A stretch of 64,000 nucleotides of DNA from Pseudomonas veronii (GCF_001439695.1 NZ_JYLL01000012.1:62001-126000), one strand, 5' to 3'; shown: positions 25,169-33,965, counted from the stretch's first letter. Made by a program: numbers and translations. The notes: generated from the sequence alone by a model not told the origin.

Positions 25169-26128
25169 ATGCCGGCGCAATTGATCGCGCTCGATTGGGG
25201 AACCAGTTCCCTTCGTGCTTATAAACTCGGCCCCGCAGGCGTGGTGCTGGAACAACGTGCGTTGGCGTCGGGGATCATGCACCTGCCCAGCCAGCCCCGG
25301 GAGATTGCCGGCGTTTGCTGCAGCGATGGCTTCGAGTTGGCGTTCGACGCGGCCTGTGGCGATTGGCTCGACGCGCAACCGGGCTTGCCGGTGATCGCCT
25401 GCGGCATGGTCGGCAGCGCCCAGGGCTGGAGCGAAGCGGCCTACCGCAACACCCCGGTCGACGTCGCCAGCCTCGGCCAAGCGTTGCACCGCGTGCGCAG
25501 TGTGCGCGGCGTCGATGTGCATATCGTGCCCGGCGTGATCGAGCAGGTCGGCTTGCCCAACGTGATGCGCGGCGAAGAAACCCAGGTACTCGGCGTGCTG
25601 CAAGGCCTTGGCGCCGAAGTCTTGATCGGCCTGCCCGGCAGCCATTCCAAATGGGTCGAGGTGGTCGATGGCTGTATCACCCATTTCGACACCTTCATGA
25701 CCGGCGAGCTGTTCGGGGTGCTGAGCAAGCACAGCCTGCTCGGGCGCACCCAACAACCCGCCGAACACTTCCAGGCGGCGGCTTTCGACCGCGGCGTGCG
25801 CGTGGCGCTGTCGGCAGACGGCCAGCGCGGCGTGCTGTCGACGCTGTTCAGCGCACGCACCCTGGGCTTGACCGGCGAACTCGCCCCGGACCAGCAGCCC
25901 GACTACCTCTCCGGCCTGTTGATCGGCCATGAACTCGCCGGCTTGCCCGGTGCCGCCCAACATAAGCCGATCATCCTGGTCGGCGCCGCACCGCTCTGTA
26001 CACGTTACCAGCGTGCCCTCGGCCTCTGCGGCTTCGCCCACGTCAGCCTGGCGCAAGAGGCCAGCGAACGCGGTCTCTGGCAGTTGGCCCTGGCCGCCGG
26101 GCTCATTCAACCAGCAATGGAGGCCTGA
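25169..26128 (+). CDS. dgoK: 2-dehydro-3-deoxygalactonokinase
   Basis: A 319-residue sugar kinase of the actin/Hsp70/hexokinase fold that phosphorylates 2-keto-3-deoxygalactonate. MPAQLIALDWGTSSLRAYKL is the phosphate-1 loop, VIACGMVGSAQGW is a family block, and VLIGLPGSHSKWVEV the adenosine-side motif. ATG 25169 has AGGTG upstream. It is first in dgoK-dgoA-dgoD-dgoT and ends one base before dgoA. Confidence 0.94.
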   Translation: MPAQLIALDWGTSSLRAYKLGPAGVVLEQRALASGIMHLPSQPREIAGVCCSDGFELAFDAACGDWLDAQPGLPVIACGMVGSAQGWSEAAYRNTPVDVASLGQALHRVRSVRGVDVHIVPGVIEQVGLPNVMRGEETQVLGVLQGLGAEVLIGLPGSHSKWVEVVDGCITHFDTFMTGELFGVLSKHSLLGRTQQPAEHFQAAAFDRGVRVALSADGQRGVLSTLFSARTLGLTGELAPDQQPDYLSGLLIGHELAGLPGAAQHKPIILVGAAPLCTRYQRALGLCGFAHVSLAQEASERGLWQLALAAGLIQPAMEA

Positions 26129-26129
26129 C

Positions 26130-26750
26130 ATGCTCAAGCAAGCACTCACGCAAAACGGTTTGATCGCGATCCTGCGCGGCGTGCGCCCGGACGAAGCCGA
26201 GGCGGTTGGCCAGGTGCTGTACCGCGCCGGTTTTCGCGTGATCGAAGTCCCGCTCAATTCGCCGGACCCTTACACCAGCATCCGCACCCTGCGTGACAGC
26301 CTGCCCGCCGATTGCCTGATCGGCGCCGGCACGGTGTTGACGCCGGCGCAGGTCGAGCAGGTCAAGGCCGCCGGTGGCCAGGTGATCGTGATGCCCCACA
26401 GCGACGCCAAGGTCTTGCGTGCCGCGAAAGCCGCCGGCCTGTACCTGTCGCCAGGTGTGGCCACCCCGACCGAGGCGTTCGCCGCGCTGGCCGAAGGCGC
26501 CGACGTATTGAAACTGTTCCCCGCCGAGCAAATGGGCCCGGCGGTGATCAAGGCGTGGCTGGCGGTATTGCCGGCGGGCACGCTGTTGCTGCCGGTCGGC
26601 GGCGTGAGCCCGGCCAACATGCAGGTGTATTTCGACGCCGGCGCCAGGGGCTTCGGCCTGGGGTCCGGATTGTTCAAGCCGGGCATGTCCGTGGCCGAGG
26701 TGGCGAGCAGTGCCCAGGCGTATGTCGCGGCCTGGAACGCCTTGAACTGA
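26130..26750 (+). CDS. dgoA: 2-dehydro-3-deoxy-6-phosphogalactonate aldolase
   Basis: A 206-residue class I (KDPG/KDPGal) aldolase that cleaves KDPGal to pyruvate and glyceraldehyde-3-phosphate. The catalytic glutamate is in FRVIEVPLNSPDPY, and the Schiff-base lysine in ADVLKLFPAEQMGP. The KDPGal type is favoured over the Entner-Doudoroff Eda because of the VPLNSPDP motif and the neighbouring dgo genes. ATG 26130 begins one base after the dgoK stop and has GGAGG upstream. Confidence 0.94.
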   Translation: MLKQALTQNGLIAILRGVRPDEAEAVGQVLYRAGFRVIEVPLNSPDPYTSIRTLRDSLPADCLIGAGTVLTPAQVEQVKAAGGQVIVMPHSDAKVLRAAKAAGLYLSPGVATPTEAFAALAEGADVLKLFPAEQMGPAVIKAWLAVLPAGTLLLPVGGVSPANMQVYFDAGARGFGLGSGLFKPGMSVAEVASSAQAYVAAWNALN

Positions 26751-26798
26751 TCGCAAGCTTTGCGCCTTGGGCGCTGCATCGACAAGAGAGATAAGAAG

Positions 26799-27947
26799 AT
26801 GAAAATCACCAAACTGACTACCTTCATCGTCCCACCGCGCTGGTGCTTCCTCAAAGTGGAGACCGACCAGGGCGTCACCGGCTGGGGCGAACCCGTGGTC
26901 GAAGGCCGCGCCCACACGGTGGCGGCTGCGGTCGAGGAACTGTCCGATTACCTGATCGGCAAAGACCCACGCAATATCGAAGACATCTGGACTGTGCTCT
27001 ATCGCGGCGGTTTCTATCGCGGCGGCGCCGTGCACATGAGCGCGCTGGCCGGCATCGACCAGGCGCTGTGGGACATCAAGGGCAAGGCCCTGGGCGTGTC
27101 GGTCAGCGACCTGCTGGGCGGCCAGGTGCGTGACAAGATTCGCGTGTATTCGTGGATCGGCGGCGATCGCCCCGCCGACACCGCCCGCGCCGCCAAAGAG
27201 GCCGTGGCCCGTGGCTTCACTGCGGTAAAAATGAACGGCACGGAAGAATTGCAGTTCGTCGACAGCTTCGAAAAAGTCGACCTGGCGCTGGCCAACGTCG
27301 CCGCCGTGCGCGATGCCGTCGGCCCCAACGTGGGCATCGGCGTCGACTTCCATGGCCGCGTACACAAGCCCATGGCCAAGGTGCTGATGAAAGAGCTGGA
27401 CCCGTACAAACTGATGTTCATCGAAGAGCCGGTACTCAGCGAAAACTACGAAGCGCTGAAAGAACTCGCACCGCTGACCAGCACCCCGATTGCCCTGGGC
27501 GAGCGCCTGTTCTCGCGCTGGGACTTCAAACGCGTGCTCAGCGAAGGCTACGTCGACATCATCCAGCCGGACGCTTCCCACGCTGGCGGTATCACCGAAA
27601 CCCGCAAGATCGCCAACATGGCCGAAGCCTACGACGTGGCCCTGGCGCTGCACTGCCCGCTGGGCCCGATCGCGCTGGCCGCCTGCCTGCAGCTGGACGC
27701 GGTCTGCTACAACGCGTTTATCCAGGAGCAAAGCCTGGGCATTCACTACAACGAGAGCAACGACCTGCTCGACTACGTGCGCGACCCGGGCGTGTTCGAC
27801 TATGACCAGGGCTTCGTGAAGATCCCCAACGGGCCGGGCCTGGGCATCGAGATCAACGAGGAATACGTGATCGAACGCGCGGCCATCGGCCATCGCTGGC
27901 GCAACCCGATCTGGCGCCATGCCGACGGCAGTTTTGCCGAGTGGTGA
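26799..27947 (+). CDS. dgoD: D-galactonate dehydratase
   Basis: A 382-residue enolase-superfamily enzyme (mandelate racemase branch) that dehydrates D-galactonate to 2-keto-3-deoxygalactonate. It opens MKITKLTTFIVPPRWCFLKV. Metal ligands are in GVDFHGRVH (Asp), FIEEPVL (Glu) and PIALGERLFS (Glu). The catalytic histidine block is PDASHAGGITE. The length equals that of E. coli DgoD. ATG 26799 is preceded by AGAGAG. It is 48 bases downstream of dgoA. Confidence 0.95.
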   Translation: MKITKLTTFIVPPRWCFLKVETDQGVTGWGEPVVEGRAHTVAAAVEELSDYLIGKDPRNIEDIWTVLYRGGFYRGGAVHMSALAGIDQALWDIKGKALGVSVSDLLGGQVRDKIRVYSWIGGDRPADTARAAKEAVARGFTAVKMNGTEELQFVDSFEKVDLALANVAAVRDAVGPNVGIGVDFHGRVHKPMAKVLMKELDPYKLMFIEEPVLSENYEALKELAPLTSTPIALGERLFSRWDFKRVLSEGYVDIIQPDASHAGGITETRKIANMAEAYDVALALHCPLGPIALAACLQLDAVCYNAFIQEQSLGIHYNESNDLLDYVRDPGVFDYDQGFVKIPNGPGLGIEINEEYVIERAAIGHRWRNPIWRHADGSFAEW

Positions 27948-27972
27948 TGTCTGCCTGAAAAAATGTGGCAAA

Positions 27973-28006
27973 AAATGTGGGAGGGGGCTTGCCCCCTCCC
28001 ACATTT
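27973..28006. repeat. Single perfect REP hairpin between dgoD and dgoT
   Basis: AAATGTGGGAGGGGGC and its exact inverse are joined by only two bases (TT), giving a 16-bp stem. It lies in the middle of the dgo operon, so it could lower expression of dgoT or stabilise the upstream message. Confidence 0.85.
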
Positions 28007-28060
28007 GAGCTGGTTTGGTCAGTAAGTCCGTCCTCAATAAACATAAGAAGAGACAACCCC

Positions 28061-29365
28061 ATGCACCCTGAATCCCTCACCGGGCAGGCTTCTTTAGTCA
28101 CGCCTAGCAGAAAGCGCTACTTCATCATGGTGCTGCTGTTTATCACCGTGGTGATCAACTACCTCGACCGCAGCAACCTGTCGATCGCGGCCCCGGCCCT
28201 GACCAGCGACCTGGGCATCGATCCGGTGCATGTCGGGCTGATTTTCTCGGCGTTCGGCTGGACCTACGCCGCCATGCAAATCCCCGGTGGCTGGCTGGTC
28301 GACCGGGTGCCGCCGCGCATCCTCTACACCGTGGCCCTGCTGCTGTGGTCCATCGCCACTGTGATGCTCGGCTTTGCGGCCAGCTTCATCGCGCTGTTTG
28401 TCCTGCGCATGGCGGTGGGCGCCCTGGAAGCGCCGGCCTATCCGATCAACAGCCGCGTGGTCACCACGTGGTTCCCCGAGCGTGAGCGCGCCACGGCGAT
28501 TGGCTTCTACACCTCCGGCCAGTTCGTCGGGCTGGCGTTTCTCACCCCGGTGCTGGCCTGGTTACAGCACCACTACGGCTGGCACATGGTGTTTGTCACC
28601 ACCGGCGGCGTCGGCATCCTCTGGGCGCTGATCTGGTACGCGGTGTACCGCGAGCCGAAGGACTTCAAAGGCGCCAACGCCGCTGAAATCGAACTGATCC
28701 GTGCCGGCGGCGGGCTGGTGGACATGCAGGCGCAAACCACCAAGGCACCGTTCAGTTGGGTCGACCTGGGCATCGTGCTGAGCAAGCGCAAACTCTGGGG
28801 CATCTACCTGGGGCAGTTCTGCCTGAACTCCACGCTGTGGTTCTTCCTGACATGGTTCCCGACCTATCTGGTGAAATATCGCGGGATGGACTTCATCAAA
28901 TCCGGCCTGCTCGCTTCCCTGCCCTTCCTCGCGGCGTTTGTCGGCGTGCTGTGCTCCGGGATTTTTTCCGACTGGTTGATTCGCCGTGGCGCATCAGTGG
29001 GCTTTGCGCGCAAGTTGCCGATCATTGGCGGGCTGTTGATTTCCACCGCGATCATTGGCGCCAACTACGTGGATTCGACGGCCTGGGTGATTGCGTTCCT
29101 GGCAGTGGCGTTCTTCGGCAATGGCCTGGCGTCGATCACCTGGTCGCTGGTGTCGACCTTGGCACCCGCTCGCTTGCTCGGCTTGACCGGTGGCGTGTTC
29201 AACTTCATCGGCAACCTGGCGGCGATTGCCACGCCGATCGTGATTGGCTTCCTGGCCAGCGGCGATTCGTTCGCACCGGCGATCACCTATATCGCAGTGC
29301 TGGCGTTGCTCGGGGCGCTTTCCTACATCTTGTTGGTGGGCAAGGTCGAACGGATCGAGTTGTAA
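28061..29365 (+). CDS. dgoT: MFS transporter, D-galactonate type (anion:cation symporter family)
   Basis: A 434-residue major facilitator with about 12 membrane helices. ITVVINYLDRSNLSIAAPAL and the GWLVDRVPPR loop between helices 2 and 3 are typical of the ACS family that carries hexonates. The start at ATG 28061 (MHPESLTGQAS) avoids reading from the REP hairpin. It is last in the dgo operon and should import D-galactonate for DgoD. A strong terminator follows at once. Confidence 0.9.
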   Translation: MHPESLTGQASLVTPSRKRYFIMVLLFITVVINYLDRSNLSIAAPALTSDLGIDPVHVGLIFSAFGWTYAAMQIPGGWLVDRVPPRILYTVALLLWSIATVMLGFAASFIALFVLRMAVGALEAPAYPINSRVVTTWFPERERATAIGFYTSGQFVGLAFLTPVLAWLQHHYGWHMVFVTTGGVGILWALIWYAVYREPKDFKGANAAEIELIRAGGGLVDMQAQTTKAPFSWVDLGIVLSKRKLWGIYLGQFCLNSTLWFFLTWFPTYLVKYRGMDFIKSGLLASLPFLAAFVGVLCSGIFSDWLIRRGASVGFARKLPIIGGLLISTAIIGANYVDSTAWVIAFLAVAFFGNGLASITWSLVSTLAPARLLGLTGGVFNFIGNLAAIATPIVIGFLASGDSFAPAITYIAVLALLGALSYILLVGKVERIEL

Positions 29366-29398
29366 AAAAACGGGCGACCTTGGGGTCGCCCGTTTTTA
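29364..29398. terminator. Bidirectional terminator between dgoT and FAD oxidase gene
   Basis: AAAAACGGGCGACC, a TTGG loop, then GGTCGCCCGTTTTT. A-run and T-run on opposite sides make it work for both convergent genes. It begins in the dgoT stop codon and ends eight bases before the end of the oxidase gene. Confidence 0.92.
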
Positions 29399-29406
29399 TT
29401 TGCGGC

Positions 29407-31065
29407 TTACGGCACCGACATTTCGTTGTGGAATATATTCAGCGGGTCCCAGCGCTGCTTGGTACGCCGCAGCCGGCTTTCGATGATCAGGTCGGGGAAG
29501 AAAACCGTGTACCACTGGGGGTTCTTGGCGTTCGCCGGGTTGCCGCCGAGGTGCGTCATGTCGAGGTCGGGGTAATTGATGTAGCAGCCCTCGAACTCCG
29601 CGTTGAGCGGCACGCCTTGATCGTTGGCGAAGGCGTTGAAAAACAGCCCCTGAATCCAATCGGCATGTGCCTGGTCGGTGGCGGCGCTGGCATCGCGCCA
29701 ATAACACTGCGGTTGCCACTTGAGGAAAGAGCCGCGCTGGGCCGCAGACGATTCGCGCCGCACCGCCGGATCTGGCTGGTTGATGCGCCCGCCGAACGAC
29801 TGGATCTGTATGAGGCTTTGGGTCAACACGTTCGCCGGGTCGGGCCAGGTCAGCGTGGTCCAGATCGCGGATAACACCTGCGGCGTGAAAATGCCTTTCT
29901 GATAGGCCGACTTATAGCGCCCGCGCTGGTTGTCGCCGGAGCCGTTGAGGGTTTGCTGGCACGGCAGCCAGTCGAGACGGCGCACGACGGCCTGCGCCGT
30001 GCTCAAGGAGTTGATGACACGCCCGGTGGGGTTGCTTCGCGGCAGGTGGATCACGTGAAACGGTGTCACCGATTCGCTGGCGGCAATGCCGATGGCGTCC
30101 AGCATCGTCGTGACAAAATCGTCGAAGGGCGCCTGATCGTTCAACTCGCCGTCTTTGTCCACGTAGTGAATGCCCAGCGTGACGTTGCCGGTGTGCTGGT
30201 GGCGCATTTCCAGCTTGGTCGCCAGGCCCCAGGTGTCCGGGTCGGCCTGATGTTGGGCGAACCAGGCTTGATAGGCCACCAGCAATCGGTCGAGCGCCGG
30301 TTTGGTCAGCATCGCCCAGTCCCATTCCAGTACCAGCCAAAGCACCTCCTTGGGGGCGTCCGGCAGGTCCTTGAAGTAATAACTGGTGATGATCCCGAAT
30401 TGCCCGCCGCCGGCACCGCAGCACGCGGCAAACAGGTCCAGTTCGTCCGGGTCGGTGCTCTCCCGGCAGACATGACGCGCTGTCAGGCCGTTGCCCTGGG
30501 CGTTGGGCACCAGAATATCGACACCGGACAGCCAGTCGCACACCAGGCCGTGTTTGCGCGAGAGCAAGCCGTAGCCGCCACCGCAGATGTGCCCGCCCAG
30601 GCCCACCGAATAACACGAACCCCCGGGCAGGGTCTTGTTGGCCAACGTGTACAGTGCGACGTAGGCGTCCCAGTTTTGCCCGCCGGCCTCCAGGCGAAAG
30701 CGGTAGCGATAGGGCAAGGTCGGTATCAACTGGGAGTGCAGTTGGCCGTCGGCATCGTAGTCCAGTTGCTTCATTTGCCCGATATCCAGAATCGCCAATA
30801 CCTCATTGGGGTTGTCGGGCATCTTGTTGGCGACGAAACCTTCGTAACAGTGGCCGCCGCTGCGCACGGTAATCCGGCCATTGGCAACGGCCAGGGCCTG
30901 CGCCGCGGCGTCGATGATGTCCTGGGGGCTGTAACAGAGGTAAATCAGGTTGGCGCCGTTGGGCGAGGATTGGCCCTGCACGTTGCCCAACGGCCAGCGC
31001 AGGTTGAAGCCTTTTTGCAAGGTGGCGTGACGGCGGTCCGATTCGGTGATGAGATCAAATGCCAT
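29407..31065 (-). CDS. FAD-linked oxidase of the berberine-bridge-enzyme family
   Basis: A 552-residue flavoprotein. The FAD-binding type 4 domain (about residues 35-230) has VRSGGHCYEG, whose H72 aligns with the histidyl-FAD site, and GGSCYSVGLGGHICGGGYG, whose C151 fits the cysteinyl-FAD site, so FAD may be bound bicovalently. A C-terminal BBE segment ends WDPLNIFHNEMSVP. There is no signal peptide. ATG 31065 has GGAG six bases upstream. Family members oxidise carbohydrates or plant-type alcohols and amines with O2; this one's substrate is unknown. It is transcribed alone, convergent with dgoT. Confidence 0.85.
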   Translation of the reverse strand: MAFDLITESDRRHATLQKGFNLRWPLGNVQGQSSPNGANLIYLCYSPQDIIDAAAQALAVANGRITVRSGGHCYEGFVANKMPDNPNEVLAILDIGQMKQLDYDADGQLHSQLIPTLPYRYRFRLEAGGQNWDAYVALYTLANKTLPGGSCYSVGLGGHICGGGYGLLSRKHGLVCDWLSGVDILVPNAQGNGLTARHVCRESTDPDELDLFAACCGAGGGQFGIITSYYFKDLPDAPKEVLWLVLEWDWAMLTKPALDRLLVAYQAWFAQHQADPDTWGLATKLEMRHQHTGNVTLGIHYVDKDGELNDQAPFDDFVTTMLDAIGIAASESVTPFHVIHLPRSNPTGRVINSLSTAQAVVRRLDWLPCQQTLNGSGDNQRGRYKSAYQKGIFTPQVLSAIWTTLTWPDPANVLTQSLIQIQSFGGRINQPDPAVRRESSAAQRGSFLKWQPQCYWRDASAATDQAHADWIQGLFFNAFANDQGVPLNAEFEGCYINYPDLDMTHLGGNPANAKNPQWYTVFFPDLIIESRLRRTKQRWDPLNIFHNEMSVP

Positions 31066-31178
31066 GATGTACTCCATAGAGCCAAGAATGACTTCTGATG
31101 CGGCTAACTTAACGACCGGGAGCGCAAGAAATACCGGGGCTTGCTGAGGTGGTTAGACGGCAATAGGCATGAAGTGCG

Positions 31179-31208
31179 TTAAGGGGGAACGAACGGTTCG
31201 CCCCTTAA
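31179..31208. repeat. Imperfect hairpin downstream of the CigR-like gene
   Basis: TTAAGGGGGAAC and GGTTCGCCCCTTAA form a long, slightly uneven stem. It lies 32 bases past the end of the CigR-like gene on the reverse strand. No T-run follows, so a role as terminator is uncertain. Confidence 0.35.
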
Positions 31209-31239
31209 GCCTAGCGGAAGAAATCGCGGAACCGTGGCG

Positions 31240-31680
31240 TCAGTTCAACACGCCTTCCAGAATCTCATAGACGATGCCGGTGCCCACTGCGATCAGCACC
31301 ACGTCCGGGCCCGAACGGCGCCATTCGTAACCCTCGTAGTACGGCAGGCGCGCCAGGGCGCGGTTGTCGAGGCGTTCGCCATAGTAGCCGTGGGGCAGCG
31401 GCCGGCCACGGACCAGGCGCACATTCGGCGGCGGTGGCGCGCCACGGCCGAATTGGCCGTGGTTGTCGTGGATGATCTGGCGCACCGGGCCGAAGTCCTG
31501 GGGCGGGCCGCCGCGATGGTTGTCCTGCGGGCCGCGATGGTCGTCGCCACGTTGCTCGTGCTGGTCTTGTGGGCCGCCACGGTCGTCACCGCGCTGGTCA
31601 GGCGGCGCGGCTTGCACCAGGGCGCTGGCGGCAAGCACCAGGACGCCACAACCAGCAATCACGGATTTGCGCATTTTCAT
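31240..31680 (-). CDS. CigR/RcnB-like periplasmic protein
   Basis: A 146-residue secreted protein. The signal peptide (MKMRKSVIAGCGVLVLAASA) ends near ALVQA. A low-complexity stretch rich in Asp, Gln, Gly, His and Arg follows (repeats of DDRGGPQD and RGGPPQD, about residues 26-65). The C-terminal domain, LPHGYYGERLDNRALARLP then GYEWRRSGPDVVLIAVGTG, resembles RcnB/CigR proteins. CigR is known in Salmonella as an anti-virulence factor and RcnB in nickel/cobalt homeostasis; neither role can be assigned here. GAGGAA lies eight bases before ATG 31680. Confidence 0.7.
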   Translation of the reverse strand: MKMRKSVIAGCGVLVLAASALVQAAPPDQRGDDRGGPQDQHEQRGDDHRGPQDNHRGGPPQDFGPVRQIIHDNHGQFGRGAPPPPNVRLVRGRPLPHGYYGERLDNRALARLPYYEGYEWRRSGPDVVLIAVGTGIVYEILEGVLN

Positions 31681-31705
31681 CGGGAATTCCTCGGGGCACA
31701 CATAC

Positions 31706-31741
31706 AAAAAAAGGGATTGCGAACACGGTTCGAAATCCCTT
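31706..31741 (-). terminator. Terminator of trpBA
   Basis: On the reverse strand, AAGGGATTTCGAAC and GTTCGCAATCCCTT (three-base loop, one bulge) are followed by seven T. It lies about 77 bases beyond the trpA stop. It ends only 25 bases before the start of the CigR-like gene, leaving little room for a separate promoter. Confidence 0.85.
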
Positions 31742-31817
31742 GGTCTTGTTGTTTAGGCCACGGTGTTGCCGGTTGATTCCTGTGTATCAGGAACTTTACC
31801 TACCGCATACGAGGCGC

Positions 31818-32627
31818 TTACTTACGTGCGTTACGGACACCTTCCGACAGCGCCGCGCACAGGCTCAGCACGCCGTCGATGGCTTGCTGGTCGTTGCTGG
31901 CGTTGGCGATGTGATCGATCAGCGCCGAACCCACCACCACACCATCGGCCAAGCGCGCGATGGCGGCCGCTTGTTCCGGCGTGCGGATACCGAAACCGAT
32001 GCTGATCGGCAGGTCGGTATGGCGACGCAGGCGGGCCACGGCTTCTTCGACATGTTCCAGGGTGGCGGCACCGGCACCGGTCACACCGGCTACCGACACG
32101 TAGTACACAAAGCCCGAGCTGCCGTTGAGCACGGTCGGCAGGCGCACGTCGTCGGTGGTCGGCGTGGTCAGGCGGATAAAGTCGATACCGGCCGCCTGGG
32201 CCGGGTCGCACAGCTCGCCGTTATGTTCGGGCGGCAGGTCGACCACGATCAGGCCGTCGACCCCGGCTTGCTTGGCGTCGGCAATAAAGGCCGGCACGCC
32301 GTATTTGTGGATCGGGTTGAAGTAACCCATCAGCACCAGCGGGGTGTCGCTGTTGTCCTTGCGGAACTCGCGCACCATCTGCAGGGTTTTCGCCAGGTTT
32401 TGCTTGGCGCTCAGCGCGCGGATGTTGGCCAGTTGAATGGCCGGGCCGTCGGCCATCGGGTCGGTGAAGGGCATGCCCAGCTCGATCACGTCGGCACCGG
32501 CAGCGGGCAAGCCCTTGAGGATCGCCAGCGAGGTGTCGTAACCGGGGTCGCCGGCGGTGACGAAGGTCACCAGGGCGGCGCGGTTTTGTTGCTTGAGTTG
32601 CGCAAAGCGGGTTTGCAGGCGGCTCAT
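31818..32627 (-). CDS. trpA: Tryptophan synthase alpha chain
   Basis: A 269-residue TIM-barrel enzyme that cleaves indole-3-glycerol phosphate to indole and glyceraldehyde-3-phosphate. The catalytic glutamate is in ADVIELGMPFTDPMADGPAI, which also holds the catalytic aspartate region. Other blocks are PLVLMGYFNPI and GFVYYVSVAGVTGA. Its ATG follows the trpB TAA with no gap (TAAATG), so the two subunits are tightly coupled. Confidence 0.97.
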   Translation of the reverse strand: MSRLQTRFAQLKQQNRAALVTFVTAGDPGYDTSLAILKGLPAAGADVIELGMPFTDPMADGPAIQLANIRALSAKQNLAKTLQMVREFRKDNSDTPLVLMGYFNPIHKYGVPAFIADAKQAGVDGLIVVDLPPEHNGELCDPAQAAGIDFIRLTTPTTDDVRLPTVLNGSSGFVYYVSVAGVTGAGAATLEHVEEAVARLRRHTDLPISIGFGIRTPEQAAAIARLADGVVVGSALIDHIANASNDQQAIDGVLSLCAALSEGVRNARK

Positions 32628-33854
32628 TTAGTGTTTCTCCTGCTGGGACTGTTCCATGTGGTGCATCACGGTCTGCATGTCTTTGTCGCCACGGCCGGAC
32701 AGGTTGACCACCATCAGGTGTTCCTTCGGCAGGGTCGGCGCGCGTTTGAACACTTCGGCCAGGGCGTGGGCGCTTTCCAGTGCAGGAATAATCCCTTCCA
32801 GGCGGCAGCATTTGTGAAAGGCGTCGAGCGCTTCGTGGTCGGTCACCGAGGTGTACTGGACGCGGCCGATATCGTGCAACCAGGCGTGCTCAGGGCCGAT
32901 GCCGGGGTAGTCGAGGCCGGCGGAAATCGAGTGGGCGTCGATGATCTGGCCATCGTCGTCCTGCAGCAGGAAGGTGCGGTTGCCGTGCAGTACGCCCGGT
33001 ACGCCACCGTTGAGGCTGGCGGCGTGCTTGCCGGTTTCGATGCCAAAGCCCGCGGCTTCCACGCCGATGATCTCGACGCTGCTGTCATCCAGGAACGGGT
33101 GGAACAGGCCCATGGCGTTGGACCCTCCGCCGATGCACGCCACCAGGCTGTCCGGCAGGCGGCCTTCCTGGGCTTGCAGCTGGGTGCGGGTTTCCTTGCC
33201 GATCACGGACTGGAAGTCGCGCACCATCGCAGGATAAGGGTGCGGGCCGGCAACGGTGCCGATCAGGTAGAACGTGTCGTCGACGTTGGTCACCCAGTCG
33301 CGCAGAGCTTCGTTCATCGCGTCTTTGAGGGTGCCGGTGCCGGCGACCACCGGGATCACTTCAGCGCCCAGCAGCTTCATGCGAAATACGTTGGCCTGTT
33401 GGCGCTCGATGTCAGTGGTGCCCATGTAGATCACGCATTGCAGGCCGAAACGCGCGGCCACGGTGGCGGTGGCCACACCGTGCATGCCGGCACCGGTCTC
33501 GGCGATGATGCGTTTCTTGCCCATGCGCCGCGCCAGCAGGATCTGGCCGATGCAGTTGTTGATCTTGTGCGCGCCGGTGTGGTTCAGCTCTTCGCGCTTG
33601 AGGTAAATCTTGGCGCCGCCGCAGAACTCCGTCAGGCGCTCAGCGAAATACAGCGGGCTTGGTCGACCGACGTAGTCGCGTTGGAAGTAGGCTAATTCCT
33701 CGTTGAACGCAGGATCAATCTTGGCCGCTTCGTACTCGCGGGCCAGGTCGAGGATCAACGGCATCAGGGTTTCGGCGACGTAGCGGCCGCCGAATGCGCC
33801 GAACAGGCCGTTGGCGTCAGGGCCGTTGCGTAGATCGGTCTGGGACTGAGTCAT
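32628..33854 (-). CDS. trpB: Tryptophan synthase beta chain
   Basis: A 408-residue PLP enzyme that joins indole and serine. The PLP-lysine motif is KREELNHTGAHKINNC. The phosphate loop is IGGGSNAMGLFHPFL, and AETGAGMHGVATAT is also typical. The start at ATG 33854 (MTQSQTDLRNGPDANG) gives the normal length; an in-frame ATG 12 codons upstream is less likely. It is divergent from the LysR gene trpI, as in other fluorescent pseudomonads. Confidence 0.97.
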   Translation of the reverse strand: MTQSQTDLRNGPDANGLFGAFGGRYVAETLMPLILDLAREYEAAKIDPAFNEELAYFQRDYVGRPSPLYFAERLTEFCGGAKIYLKREELNHTGAHKINNCIGQILLARRMGKKRIIAETGAGMHGVATATVAARFGLQCVIYMGTTDIERQQANVFRMKLLGAEVIPVVAGTGTLKDAMNEALRDWVTNVDDTFYLIGTVAGPHPYPAMVRDFQSVIGKETRTQLQAQEGRLPDSLVACIGGGSNAMGLFHPFLDDSSVEIIGVEAAGFGIETGKHAASLNGGVPGVLHGNRTFLLQDDDGQIIDAHSISAGLDYPGIGPEHAWLHDIGRVQYTSVTDHEALDAFHKCCRLEGIIPALESAHALAEVFKRAPTLPKEHLMVVNLSGRGDKDMQTVMHHMEQSQQEKH

Positions 33855-33890
33855 GGGACGCTCCAGGAAAAGAATTCGGGTGGGAAGCAA

Positions 33891-33917
33891 TGACGCTCAC
33901 TCTACCCCTGACGCTCA
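33891..33917. promoter_or_regulatory. Direct repeats in the trpI-trpB control region
   Basis: TGACGCTCA occurs at 33891-33899 and again at 33909-33917, 18 bases apart, between the divergent trpB and trpI starts. In P. aeruginosa TrpI is known to bind this intergenic region and activate trpBA when indoleglycerol phosphate is present. Whether these repeats are its sites here is inferred. Confidence 0.45.
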
Positions 33918-33965
33918 GGGCTGAAAACCGATAAGATCGCTGCAACCTGTCAGGAAAACTCACAG

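Noticed and set aside
26103..28037. A 644-codon open frame opposite dgoA and dgoD
   Set aside because: Same reason: an antisense shadow of two well-identified enzymes, continuing through a REP hairpin.
31179..31208. Terminator for the CigR-like gene
   Set aside because: The stem is good but no T-run follows on either strand, so I list it only as a hairpin.
31569..33695. A long + strand frame opposite trpA and trpB
   Set aside because: Composition-driven shadow; no start signal and no homology that I can see.
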